Source: Planctomycetota bacterium
GTDB lineage: Bacteria; Planctomycetota; Planctomycetia; Planctomycetales; Planctomycetaceae
Assembly (NCBI GenBank): GCA_003388505.1
Contig: QQVO01000036.1
Span: 1-64,000, forward strand
Length of the DNA stretch: 64,000 nucleotides
Reading direction: 5' to 3'
Each line of letters begins with the position of its first letter. Position 1 is the stretch's first letter. Below, piece by piece: positions 37,861 to 44,926 of the stretch. Under the pieces are notes generated by a model, which ran no database searches, was not told the origin of the DNA, and saw only the letters and a list, made by a program, of their open reading frames with translations. The position numbers and the translations under genes were made by a program.

Positions 37861-38913
37861 ATGAACGCAATCGGCCTTGCCGTCTTGACTGTCTGGCTGC
37901 CCGCCGTGGCGGCGATCGGTTTGCCCCTTGCGTCTGTAGAGGAGGCAACGCATCGACACGACCACGATCACCGGCACGGTCATGACCACGACCATGACCA
38001 CGATCACGAGGCCGGGTCAGACCACTCGCACAGCGAGTCGGCCTTCGATCGCTGGGGCCTGCTCGGAGTGTACTCGTTGGTCATTATGGGGGCTTCCCTG
38101 TTTGGAGGGTGGCTGCCCGGTCGTGTGAAACTCACGCACCTGCAATTCCAACTGGTGATGAGCGTCGTGGGAGGGTTGATCCTGGGGATCGGGGTTCTGC
38201 ACCTGCTGCCGCACGCGGTGCATGAGATCGGAAGCGGAGGAATCGATGCGATCGCCCGGTGGATGATGGCGGGCATGCTGCTGATGTTCTTCCTGCTCCG
38301 TGCGTTTCACGTCCACCACCACCAGGCGGAGCCGGATGTGACACACGCACAGGAGTCACCGGAAACGGTTGCGGACCACGGCCACGCCCACGGGCCGCAT
38401 TGCGACCATTCACACGCTCCACAAAGCCGATTGAGCTGGGTGGGGATCTTCTTCGGTCTGGCCGTACACACGCTCCTGGATGGCCTGGCGCTCGGGGCGA
38501 CGATGCAGGCGGAAGCGTCTCACAACACCGGGATGTTCATCGGCGTCGGCATCATGCTGGCCATCGCACTGCACAAGCCGCTGGACTCGTTGTCGATCAC
38601 GACCTTGATGGTCGGCGCCGAAACGACTGCAGGAGCGCGGTGGCTGGTGAACCTGGTGTACGCCACGCTCTGCCCGATCGGCGCCACGGCGTTCTTGCTG
38701 GGCGTCGGGCAGTTGGACCAGGGCGGACACTTCGTCGTGGGGTGCAGCCTGGCCTTCTCGGCCGGCGTGTTCGTCTGCATTTCGCTGGCCGACCTGCTGC
38801 CTGAGATGGAGTTCCACTCCCATCATCGCGTCCGGCTCACCGTGGCGCTGCTGCTGGGAATCGGCCTGGCCTGGGGCATTCAATTCCTGGAGCCGGCCCA
38901 CCTGCACCAGTAG
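37861..38913 (+). CDS. ZIP-family metal transporter
   Basis: 350 residues, eight membrane helices of the ZIP plan, probably moving zinc or a related divalent ion across the inner membrane. Two His/Asp-rich loops are present: 31-57 (many HDHDH repeats) between TM1 and TM2, and 150-186 between TM3 and TM4. The TM4 metal site is HTLLDG (H203, D207). TM5 has HKPLD (238-242), where Lys replaces the usual Glu of HExxD, as in some bacterial and eukaryotic subgroups. Start ATG 37861 (an overlapping TTG 37858 is less likely). Opposite in orientation to the ArsR/His-rich pair. Confidence 0.9.
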   Translation: MNAIGLAVLTVWLPAVAAIGLPLASVEEATHRHDHDHRHGHDHDHDHDHEAGSDHSHSESAFDRWGLLGVYSLVIMGASLFGGWLPGRVKLTHLQFQLVMSVVGGLILGIGVLHLLPHAVHEIGSGGIDAIARWMMAGMLLMFFLLRAFHVHHHQAEPDVTHAQESPETVADHGHAHGPHCDHSHAPQSRLSWVGIFFGLAVHTLLDGLALGATMQAEASHNTGMFIGVGIMLAIALHKPLDSLSITTLMVGAETTAGARWLVNLVYATLCPIGATAFLLGVGQLDQGGHFVVGCSLAFSAGVFVCISLADLLPEMEFHSHHRVRLTVALLLGIGLAWGIQFLEPAHLHQ

Positions 38914-39015
38914 GACGCCGCGATGGCGGGACGGCCGGCCGTGTGAGATTGCGCAGCACAGTCTCCACTGCCAGTGTGTCGTTCGATCTGTCCGGCAGTC
39001 GACGCCCGCTCAAGA

Positions 39016-39302
39016 GCTGTCGTTTATACACATCTCTCGATCCCCCAATGAGTTGCTCTCCGAGCGATTCGAATGGAACGCGGATGACCACGGATGGGAC
39101 CGATTTTCACTGATTGCTTTCTGCGGAGTGCGGAGTATTCACGCCTGGATCGATGCATTCACGACGCTGCCGCGTTCTGATGCCATTCCCCACGAAATCC
39201 GTGCTGATCCGCCGAATCCGCGAAAATCTGCGACCCATTCGAGAATCTCCTGAGCCCGGTTTCTCGGGCCGGGCCCCAGCCGAGTTGTGTGTCACTGACA
39301 GC
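39016..39302 (+). mobile_element. Family B miniature element, copy 3
   Basis: 287 bp starting GCTGTCGTTTATACACA and ending TGTGTGTCACTGACAGC, with a perfect 8-bp target duplication GCTCAAGA (39008-39015 and 39303-39310). The right-hand duplicate overlaps the stop codon of the His-rich gene, so the element inserted exactly at that gene's 3' end. Confidence 0.9.
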
Positions 39303-39304
39303 GC

Positions 39305-39652
39305 TCAAGAGGCGATCGTCACGGGGCCGTGATCGTCGCAGTGTCCGTCGTGCGGGTGATGGAGGTGCCCATCGACCAGGTAGTCGACATGGTCACCGTG
39401 CGGGACGGCCGGATGACCGCAGTCGGGCCCGTGAACGTGTCCCGCGTCGTGCCCGCCGCACTGGTGGTCGGGCGTGCAGTCGGACGGGTTGGTGTCGTTG
39501 ACTTCCAACTGGTGCTCAACAACCTGCCCGTCCGCCTGCTGGTGATGGAGGTGGCCGTCGTGGAGGTAGTCGACGTGACCGTCGTGCTCGATTGCCGTGT
39601 GGCCGCAGCCGGCGCCGTGCTTGTGTGGGTGGTGTTCGTGAGTCGTGGACAT
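39305..39652 (-). CDS. Histidine-rich metal-binding protein, 115 aa
   Basis: About a quarter of the residues are His. Two tandem units share the pattern G-x-x-C-G-H-x-A-x-x-H-x-x-HVDYL-x-DGHLHH: the first ends HVDYLHDGHLHHQQ, the second HVDYLVDGHLHHPHDG. No signal peptide, so a cytoplasmic metal store or chaperone is likely. ATG 39652 (MSTTHEHHPHKHG) is preferred over 39685, with GGAAGAA upstream. It follows the ArsR gene on the same strand (65 bases) and is presumably regulated by it. A family B element abuts its stop. Confidence 0.8.
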   Translation of the reverse strand: MSTTHEHHPHKHGAGCGHTAIEHDGHVDYLHDGHLHHQQADGQVVEHQLEVNDTNPSDCTPDHQCGGHDAGHVHGPDCGHPAVPHGDHVDYLVDGHLHHPHDGHCDDHGPVTIAS

Positions 39653-39717
39653 GATTTCTTCCTTCGGATTCCGGTGAGATGGCACGGCGGCCGGCGGAGG
39701 CTGCCGGTTGCCGTCTG

Positions 39718-40059
39718 TCAGTGATCAGTCTCCTGCGCGTGGTCGATTGCGTTGGCCACCAGGTGCGCCACGTGGGTGTCTGCGAGTGAATAGAACAGGT
39801 GCTTCCCTTCACGGCGGCTTCGGACAAGCCGTTCGCTCTTCAGCAACCGCAGCCGTTGCGAGATGGTCGTCATCTGCTCATCGAGGGCGAGCGCGATTTC
39901 GGTCACGCATTTCTCCTGCTGCGCCAACAACACCAGAACACTGAGGCGGCCGGGGTCTCCGAGGGCGCGAAAGATCGATGCCGCCCGCAAACAGACGGCC
40001 TCGTCGATTGGTGACTCGACGGGCGTGGAGTGGTCTTCGCCGTTGCAGTCAGATTTCAC
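39718..40059 (-). CDS. ArsR/SmtB-family metal-sensing repressor
   Basis: 113 residues, winged helix: ALGDPGRLSVLVLLAQQEKC, the recognition helix EQMTTISQRLRLLKSERLV and the wing SRREGKHLFYSL. The alpha-5 site matches SmtB/ZiaR exactly in spacing: D94, H96, then H107 and E110. That is the zinc (or cobalt) sensing set at a dimer interface. C51 in KCVTEIA may add an alpha-3 ligand. It probably represses itself and the His-rich gene through the palindrome at 40067-40088. Start GTG 40059 is the only candidate and has a weak ribosome binding site. Confidence 0.9.
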   Translation of the reverse strand: MKSDCNGEDHSTPVESPIDEAVCLRAASIFRALGDPGRLSVLVLLAQQEKCVTEIALALDEQMTTISQRLRLLKSERLVRSRREGKHLFYSLADTHVAHLVANAIDHAQETDH

Positions 40060-40066
40060 GGTTATT

Positions 40067-40088
40067 CATTTCATCATTTGATGAAATG
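40067..40088. promoter_or_regulatory. ArsR operator candidate (10-2-10 palindrome)
   Basis: CATTTCATCA-TT-TGATGAAATG, a perfect 10-bp inverted repeat starting 8 bases upstream of the arsR-type start codon. Its size, AT-rich sequence and position match SmtB/ArsR operators (typically 12-2-12). Binding would block transcription of arsR and the His-rich gene. Confidence 0.75.
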
Positions 40089-40245
40089 TACAATAGCTCG
40101 CGAACTCGCGTTCGTCAAGGGGGTTATTGGCGGATTCCCACAGTACACGCTCGTCCGGCGAAGCGGATGGTCCCCAAGGCGGACCCGATTCGATCGGACG
40201 TTCACCATGATCCTTAATGTTTTCGAATGTGGACACTTCGGAATC

Positions 40246-40270
40246 ACATGCAATTGATTTGCAATTGTAT
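40246..40270 (+). promoter_or_regulatory. Shared element ACATGCA...TTTGCAA (copy 1)
   Basis: ACATGCAATTGATTTGCAAT continuing TGTAT: two GCAATTG words 11 bases apart. It aligns with 58367-58391 at about 18 of 25 positions. It lies about 240 bases upstream of the DUF1559 gene at 40512. Likely a metalloregulator site; which regulator is inference. Confidence 0.45.
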
Positions 40271-40511
40271 ATCAATATCGATAGTTTTGCCGGTCGGACT
40301 GAGAGAAGTGGAACACCTGCCGAGCGGCCATGCGACGTTCGACGACCATCCCGTTGTGAGTCAGTTCTGCCATTCCTGCTCATATCGGCTGGGTTCGCAG
40401 GAGTCTCGCCCGTCGTGGGCTGCTTCTTTCCCGGATGATGCACGGCGATGCACCGTGACTGCGGCGCGTAAGAAATCTGATTCTGCCCACTTTCCCAAAG
40501 GACATCCGACC

Positions 40512-41444
40512 ATGAAGACCTCAAGGCGCGGCTTCACGCTGATCGAACTGCTGGTGGTCATCGCCATCATCGCCATTCTGATTGCTCTCCTGCTGCCGGC
40601 TGTTCAGCAGGCGCGCGAAGCGGCAAGGAGGACACGGTGCAAGAACAACCTCAAACAGATCGGGCTCGCTCTCCACAACTATCACGATGTCCATCTCACC
40701 TTCCCTCCCGGCTGGGTCGGCGGAACGCTCTCACCGTGGCAGCATCACACCGGCATGTCAGACCCTGCACCAGCCGACTTTCACAACGGCTTCTCCTGGG
40801 CGACGTTCATTCTCCCTATGCTGGATCAGGGTTCGCTGGACAATCAGTTTGACGCCGGCAATCAAGTCAAATTCGGTCCCGGCAACCTGGCGGCGATCAG
40901 AACCGTTCTGGCGGTTTACCAATGCCCTTCCGATCCCAAGCCTGACACCTTCTTGCTGAATGACGGGACGAACGACATCCGATTGGCGGCGTGCAACTAC
41001 GCCGCTGTCTTCGGACTTCGTGAGTTGCACGAATGCGAAATCAACGGTGACCCCGGTCATGTCATCGCGGGTCAGCAGTGCGCCGCCGAGGGCATGTTTT
41101 TCCACAACAGTCGCATCAAGATGCGGGATGTGACCGACGGCACGAGCAATACCATCATGGTCGGTGAACGCACGACGTTCGTGGAACCAGGTGGTGATCG
41201 ATTTTATGGGGCATGGGCCGGGCTCATCACCGATACCGAAGAGGCGGCCGCTCGATTCATCGGCCACGCGGAGCACGTCCCCAACGACCTCGTGCACCCG
41301 GAGGATTTCGGCAGCCAGCACGAAGGGGGTGCGCAGTTCATTCTCGCGGACGGTTCCGTTCACTTCGTCAGTGAGAACATCGATCTCGGTTTGTACCAGT
41401 CGCTGGCTACTCGCGATGGCGGTGAAGTCATTGGCGAGTTCTGA
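40512..41444 (+). CDS. DUF1559 protein with prepilin-like N-terminus
   Basis: 310 residues. The N-terminus [20 protein letters not shown] is a type IV prepilin/pseudopilin signal (cleavage after Gly7, Glu at +5), followed by the invariant [11 protein letters not shown] and [17 protein letters not shown]. The rest is the DUF1559 (SBP_bac_10) domain ending in [20 protein letters not shown]. Planctomycetes encode dozens of these; the role is unknown. This copy has numerous Cys and His (for example [12 protein letters not shown]), which fits its metal context. ATG 40512 with AAAGGA upstream. A second DUF1559 gene is at 59218. Confidence 0.93.
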   Translation: MKTSRRGFTLIELLVVIAIIAILIALLLPAVQQAREAARRTRCKNNLKQIGLALHNYHDVHLTFPPGWVGGTLSPWQHHTGMSDPAPADFHNGFSWATFILPMLDQGSLDNQFDAGNQVKFGPGNLAAIRTVLAVYQCPSDPKPDTFLLNDGTNDIRLAACNYAAVFGLRELHECEINGDPGHVIAGQQCAAEGMFFHNSRIKMRDVTDGTSNTIMVGERTTFVEPGGDRFYGAWAGLITDTEEAAARFIGHAEHVPNDLVHPEDFGSQHEGGAQFILADGSVHFVSENIDLGLYQSLATRDGGEVIGEF

Positions 41445-41639
41445 CGGCGGATGAAGGGCGCCGGCGAGGCGTGCAGGCCGATGATGTCCCGGTCTGCGAC
41501 CTGCTGTGCCCGGATTCCCATCTGACGCCGCTCGTCCCATCGGAACGGCAATGACTGACGGAGTGACCGTGCTCCCCGCATCTTCCACCATCGGGGGCTG
41601 CCGGGTTTCTGACAGGGCAGAATCGAATCGCCGCATTGT

Positions 41640-41960
41640 GTTACTGGCGGCAGGAATCTCCGCGTGGTGCGGAGATTTCGCCGGCCCGTCTTGGATTCGA
41701 GTCCTCGATTGGACGACCACAAAGGCACAAAGAACACCAAGAGGTGCCCGGGACGGGGAACTTGAAGGTCCGATAGGTTGCAGGACTGACTCACCTGGAT
41801 GGGTTGCTGTCGCCGCGTTCGCGGCTCACTTCATTTGTGGGCGGCATGTTTTCCATGAGCTTGCGCTCACGGCTCCATGCTTCCGCGGCTTCGCCGCTCC
41901 CTGTCGATTCGTCTCCGGTTGGGTTGCAGGCGGAGGCCGCGCTGTGTTTCTCCGTGTGAG
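41640..41960 (+). repeat. Repeat C, copy 2 (short)
   Basis: Matches 4882-5310 (GACGACCACAAAGGCACAAA, GAACACCAAGAGGTGCC, GTTGCAGGACTGACTCACCT, GGCGGAGGCCGCGCTG) but lacks about 110 central bases. Same orientation. Confidence 0.75.
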
Positions 41961-42020
41961 CAAGCTCGGGGAGTGACGGCACGGGTGGCCCATCGGCACC
42001 AGCCTCTATTATGCATCTGA

Positions 42021-42042
42021 ATACGTTATGCAAAAGCATTAT
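42021..42042. promoter_or_regulatory. TGCA-type palindrome ATACGTTATGCAAAAGCATT
   Basis: Inverted repeat ATGC-AAAA-GCAT with flanks similar to the 58375-58391 part of the shared element (ACGTT, TGCAAA, CATT). It lies downstream of the fur gene; what it controls is unclear. Confidence 0.35.
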
Positions 42043-42153
42043 GGTTGCAAGCACATTTCGTGTCGATTACTGTGCAGCCTCAATGGGTCGCGCACGCCGC
42101 TGATCGTCTTCTCAAGGAGTGTTTGATGCCGTTGCTCCCCGAGTCGCACGAGG

Positions 42154-42615
42154 CTATTGAGCGACAGTCGCCTCGCAGGTGGTGCAATGCCCTTTGATGA
42201 GAATCTCGGTGATCCGGCCGATCGTCTTGGCCCGCCGTTTGGAGGAACTGGTGAAGTCCATGTTCCCGAGGCAGGTGACGCTTCCACACTCAACGCAGAC
42301 GAAGTGCGGATGCTTCTCTCCCGGCGGACGGTCGGGGTCCAGGGCCTCAAACCGCCAGACGTGATCGCCCAACTCCGTGCGTGATATCAATTCTGCATCG
42401 GCGAGATCATTCAGATTGCGGAACACCGTCGCTTTGTCGAAGCCCAGCGGCACGAGCACTTCGGTCACATCAGCATGCGTCAGAGGAGAGTCCGAAGCAC
42501 GGAGTTCCTGCAGCACGGCGATCCTCGCGGGCGTCGCACGAACTCCCCTGGCGTGAAGCAGTTGGCGAATTCGGTCGACCTCTTCGGGATCGATACGGCG
42601 AGTCGTTTCGGGCAT
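42154..42615 (-). CDS. Fur-family transcriptional regulator (Fur/Zur/PerR)
   Basis: 153 residues. The N-terminal winged helix shows RATPARIAVLQELRASDSPL and the recognition helix FDKATVFRNLNDLADAELIS. The C-terminal dimerisation domain has the structural zinc cysteines C107/C110 (HFVCVECG) and C144/C147 (GHCTTC), plus the sensory-site residues H85, E90, H102 and H104. The zinc-rich neighbourhood suggests a Zur role, but residues alone do not separate Zur from Fur. ATG 42615 chosen (MPETTRR). It is divergent from the DUF2946-like gene at 42917, with a Fur-box-like palindrome between. Confidence 0.9.
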   Translation of the reverse strand: MPETTRRIDPEEVDRIRQLLHARGVRATPARIAVLQELRASDSPLTHADVTEVLVPLGFDKATVFRNLNDLADAELISRTELGDHVWRFEALDPDRPPGEKHPHFVCVECGSVTCLGNMDFTSSSKRRAKTIGRITEILIKGHCTTCEATVAQ

Positions 42616-42700
42616 CTTGACCAGTCCTTCGAATCTGCGTGTTCGCCAATCCAGCGGCACCGTATCACGTTTCCGCGTTTCGTCCAAATTCGCACTCCGG

Positions 42701-42723
42701 TTGCACTTTGCTTGTCATTGCAA
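42701..42723. promoter_or_regulatory. Inverted TTGCA/TGCAA pair upstream of fur
   Basis: TTGCA at 42701-42705 and TGCAA at 42719-42723 with a 13-base spacer, 86-108 bases upstream of the fur start. Possible autoregulatory site; weak evidence. Confidence 0.25.
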
Positions 42724-42848
42724 TTCCCTTGACGAAAGTCAGATCGTTGTTCTCAGAGCGTCGTTTCTGCCGCATCCCGGATTCGCTCGCGTATCGACAA
42801 TTCGGATCGCAACCTGCGGCAGGGTATTGACACCGCAGATTGCGTTGG

Positions 42849-42863
42849 TGAGAATCATTCTTA
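42849..42863 (+). promoter_or_regulatory. Fur-box-like 7-1-7 palindrome
   Basis: TGAGAATCATTCTTA matches the 7-1-7 Fur consensus TGATAATNATTATCA at 11 of 14 defined positions. It lies 54 bases upstream of the DUF2946-like start at 42917 and in the divergent spacer with the Fur-family gene, so it is the best candidate operator for the plus-strand locus. Confidence 0.55.
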
Positions 42864-42916
42864 CGGGGCTGGTCGAATCCCACCATGGGCGTCAATGTGC
42901 GCCCACAGAAGGTCGT

Positions 42917-43324
42917 ATGGTGACCGGACTGATTCGACATCTCCCCGTTCTGCTGGGCGCTCTTGCCTATCTGATCGCATCGCTGGGCGGTCAGGGACTG
43001 CATTTGCTGGAGCATGCGGTCGCCGATGATGGGTGTTGCGGAGCGTCTCATGTCGTCGATGATGATCGCGCGGCTTGTCATGTGGATGGCTGTGGCCGTC
43101 ATCACGAGCCGGCCCGGGGCGATGATCGAAAGAGCGGCGACCGGCGACCGCACGACCATGAAAACTGCCCGATCTGCCTGTATCAGAGCCAGGCCCAGAA
43201 TGTCGCCCTGCCTGTCGCCCTGCCCGTTCAGACCGGGACTGCCGAACAGGCGAGGATTGATCCGGTTTCACTGGACGTCGCCTCTCCCCTCCGGGCATTC
43301 AACTCCCGCGCTCCCCCGGTTTAG
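42917..43324 (+). CDS. DUF2946-like exported Cys/His protein (copy 1), 135 aa
   Basis: The N-terminal hydrophobic segment VLLGALAYLIASLGGQGLHL is a signal or anchor. A Cys/His-rich stretch follows (GCCGASH, CHVDGCGRHHE), then the motif HDHENCPICLYQSQAQNVA, which is a CPxC metal-binding type as in DUF2946 proteins. A close paralogue is at 58473 with the same motif and the same flanks. ATG 42917 is preceded by GAAGGTCGT. Predicted periplasmic metal binder; function not established. Confidence 0.7.
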   Translation: MVTGLIRHLPVLLGALAYLIASLGGQGLHLLEHAVADDGCCGASHVVDDDRAACHVDGCGRHHEPARGDDRKSGDRRPHDHENCPICLYQSQAQNVALPVALPVQTGTAEQARIDPVSLDVASPLRAFNSRAPPV

Positions 43325-43690
43325 CTGCTGCGAACCGGACAGGTTGAATTCGCAGGTTTTTCGCGGTGTTTGACGACCGCGAGGCGCGTGACTGCGAAGT
43401 CTTGCCGGGTTTTCTCGTGGACGCCGTGACTGTTCGTGGAGCAGCGTGCGCAGCAATGTCCGCGATATGCACCGACCGATGCGGTCCGCGCCGTCGGTTG
43501 TCCGGTTCTGTTTCGCACCAACGCAGTGTTTGAACACGAAGCCTCCGCTGCGCGCAGCGTCCGGCGACAAACAGGTCCGACCAGCCCTGGCCGGTGCTGT
43601 GCGCAGCGGTTCTTCGACTCAATCGAACCATCAGGCAGACGCAGTGGACGAGTTCTCAGACCGGGCGCCCCACTGGACCCGGAGGCAGTC
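43325..43690. other. Gap between the DUF2946-like and DUF58 genes
   Basis: 366 bases. The DUF58 frame is open through most of it but without similarity, and the strong GGAGG before ATG 43691 argues against a longer protein. No repeat of families A-E seen; a promoter for the ten-gene run could lie here. Confidence 0.45.
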
Positions 43691-44926
43691 ATGATTGCGG
43701 TCGACCAGGAACGTGGGGAATCGGTCCTGCGGCGGGCGGAGTCGGTCCTCAACTACGACTTCTGTCCGTGGGCGAACCGGTGGGTCTACTGGCTCAAGAA
43801 CCCGCTGTGGTGCCTGCTCCTGACGACTGCGGCGTCTGTGATCTGCGGTCTGTTCGTCAACCCGCAGGTGTTTCTCCTCACGGGGGCCATGGTCCTCGTG
43901 CTGGTGTTGGGCTCTCTCTGGCCGCGGCTCTGCATGCGAGGGATTGGTTGCCGGATCGAATTCGACAAGCGACGAGTTCGTGAGGGGGAGTCTGCGCCGG
44001 TGCAGCTCACGGTCGCGAATCGATGGCCGTGGCCGGTCTGGGGGTTGAGTCTTGTCGACGGGTTCACTGACGTCACGGAAGGAGACCTCGCCGGCCCCGC
44101 TGTCGCGCTGGCGCGAGTCTCGGGTTGGTCGCAGATGTCGTTCCGGTGGGATTTCCGACCCGATCGTCGGGGGGTCTTTCCGATGCGGGCGCCCACGATC
44201 GAGACGGGATTTCCGTTCGGAATCGCCCGCGCGAAGCGTGACGTGGAATGCGTCGGCTCCTTGATCGTCTGGCCTCGGACCGTTTCGCTCGGCGCGATGC
44301 CGGATGCGGCCGACGGCCGGCACGGCGAGGAGCGGTTGGCCAATCGACGCGCCGGCGACTTCGGCGACATGCTCGGCACGCGGATGTTTCGCGAAGGGGA
44401 TTCTCTTCGCCGCGTTCACTGGGCTCAGACGGCGCGGCGACGCGAGTTGATCGTCGTCGAACGACAGGCGACCGCAACGACGGCGGTGCGCGTGGTGCTG
44501 AGCATCGATCCGCAGTCCGATGCCGCCACCATCGAGCGGTCGATCCGCGTCGCAGCCAGCATCTGCGAGTCGCTCTATCGCCAGCATGCGTATGTCGAAT
44601 GCCTCATCGGTGGATCGCTCTATGTCTGCAGCGGAGGCTCGGCGGACTTTCGGAGTCTGATGGACGCCTTTGCGAGGCTGCGGATTGACGGCGCGCAAGA
44701 TGATCCACCGACGGCCTGTCCAAGGGCGCCTCGGTCGGAGGGGCTCTTCGAGATCGTCGTCGCGACCGACGGTCGCCTGGAAACGGTACCGCCGTCGTTG
44801 ACCCGGCGAATCGTGGCCGTCGGGTCGGCCGACCGCCCCGCACCCGCGCACGTTTGTCCCTGGCTGACGCTCTCCGGGGAAGCCGACTGGTCACGGCAAT
44901 GGCGGAGGGCCTGCCATGCGACTTGA
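43691..44926 (+). CDS. DUF58 membrane protein
   Basis: 411 residues. Two membrane helices at about 33-75 (LLLTTAASVICGLFVNPQVF region) are followed by a soluble part with the DUF58 signature GTRMFREGDSLRRVHWAQTA. DUF58 proteins form the von Willebrand-like partner of MoxR ATPases and transglutaminase proteins, a module linked to protein maturation. Here the order is DUF58 - transglutaminase - MoxR. ATG 43691 has GGAGG six bases upstream. Its 3' end overlaps the next gene by 11 bases. Confidence 0.88.
   Translation: MIAVDQERGESVLRRAESVLNYDFCPWANRWVYWLKNPLWCLLLTTAASVICGLFVNPQVFLLTGAMVLVLVLGSLWPRLCMRGIGCRIEFDKRRVREGESAPVQLTVANRWPWPVWGLSLVDGFTDVTEGDLAGPAVALARVSGWSQMSFRWDFRPDRRGVFPMRAPTIETGFPFGIARAKRDVECVGSLIVWPRTVSLGAMPDAADGRHGEERLANRRAGDFGDMLGTRMFREGDSLRRVHWAQTARRRELIVVERQATATTAVRVVLSIDPQSDAATIERSIRVAASICESLYRQHAYVECLIGGSLYVCSGGSADFRSLMDAFARLRIDGAQDDPPTACPRAPRSEGLFEIVVATDGRLETVPPSLTRRIVAVGSADRPAPAHVCPWLTLSGEADWSRQWRRACHAT

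Larger units (their letters stand above)
41445..42153. other. Spacer filled by repeat C
   Basis: No gene. It contains repeat C copy 2 (41640-41960) and a regulatory-type palindrome at 42021-42042. Confidence 0.6.

Noticed and set aside
38005-38420. Antisense frames within the ZIP gene
   Set aside because: They mirror the His-codon repeats of the transporter and have no independent motif.
40070-40511. N-terminal extension of the DUF1559 gene from 40227
   Set aside because: The prepilin-like signal must be at the N-terminus, which fits ATG 40512.
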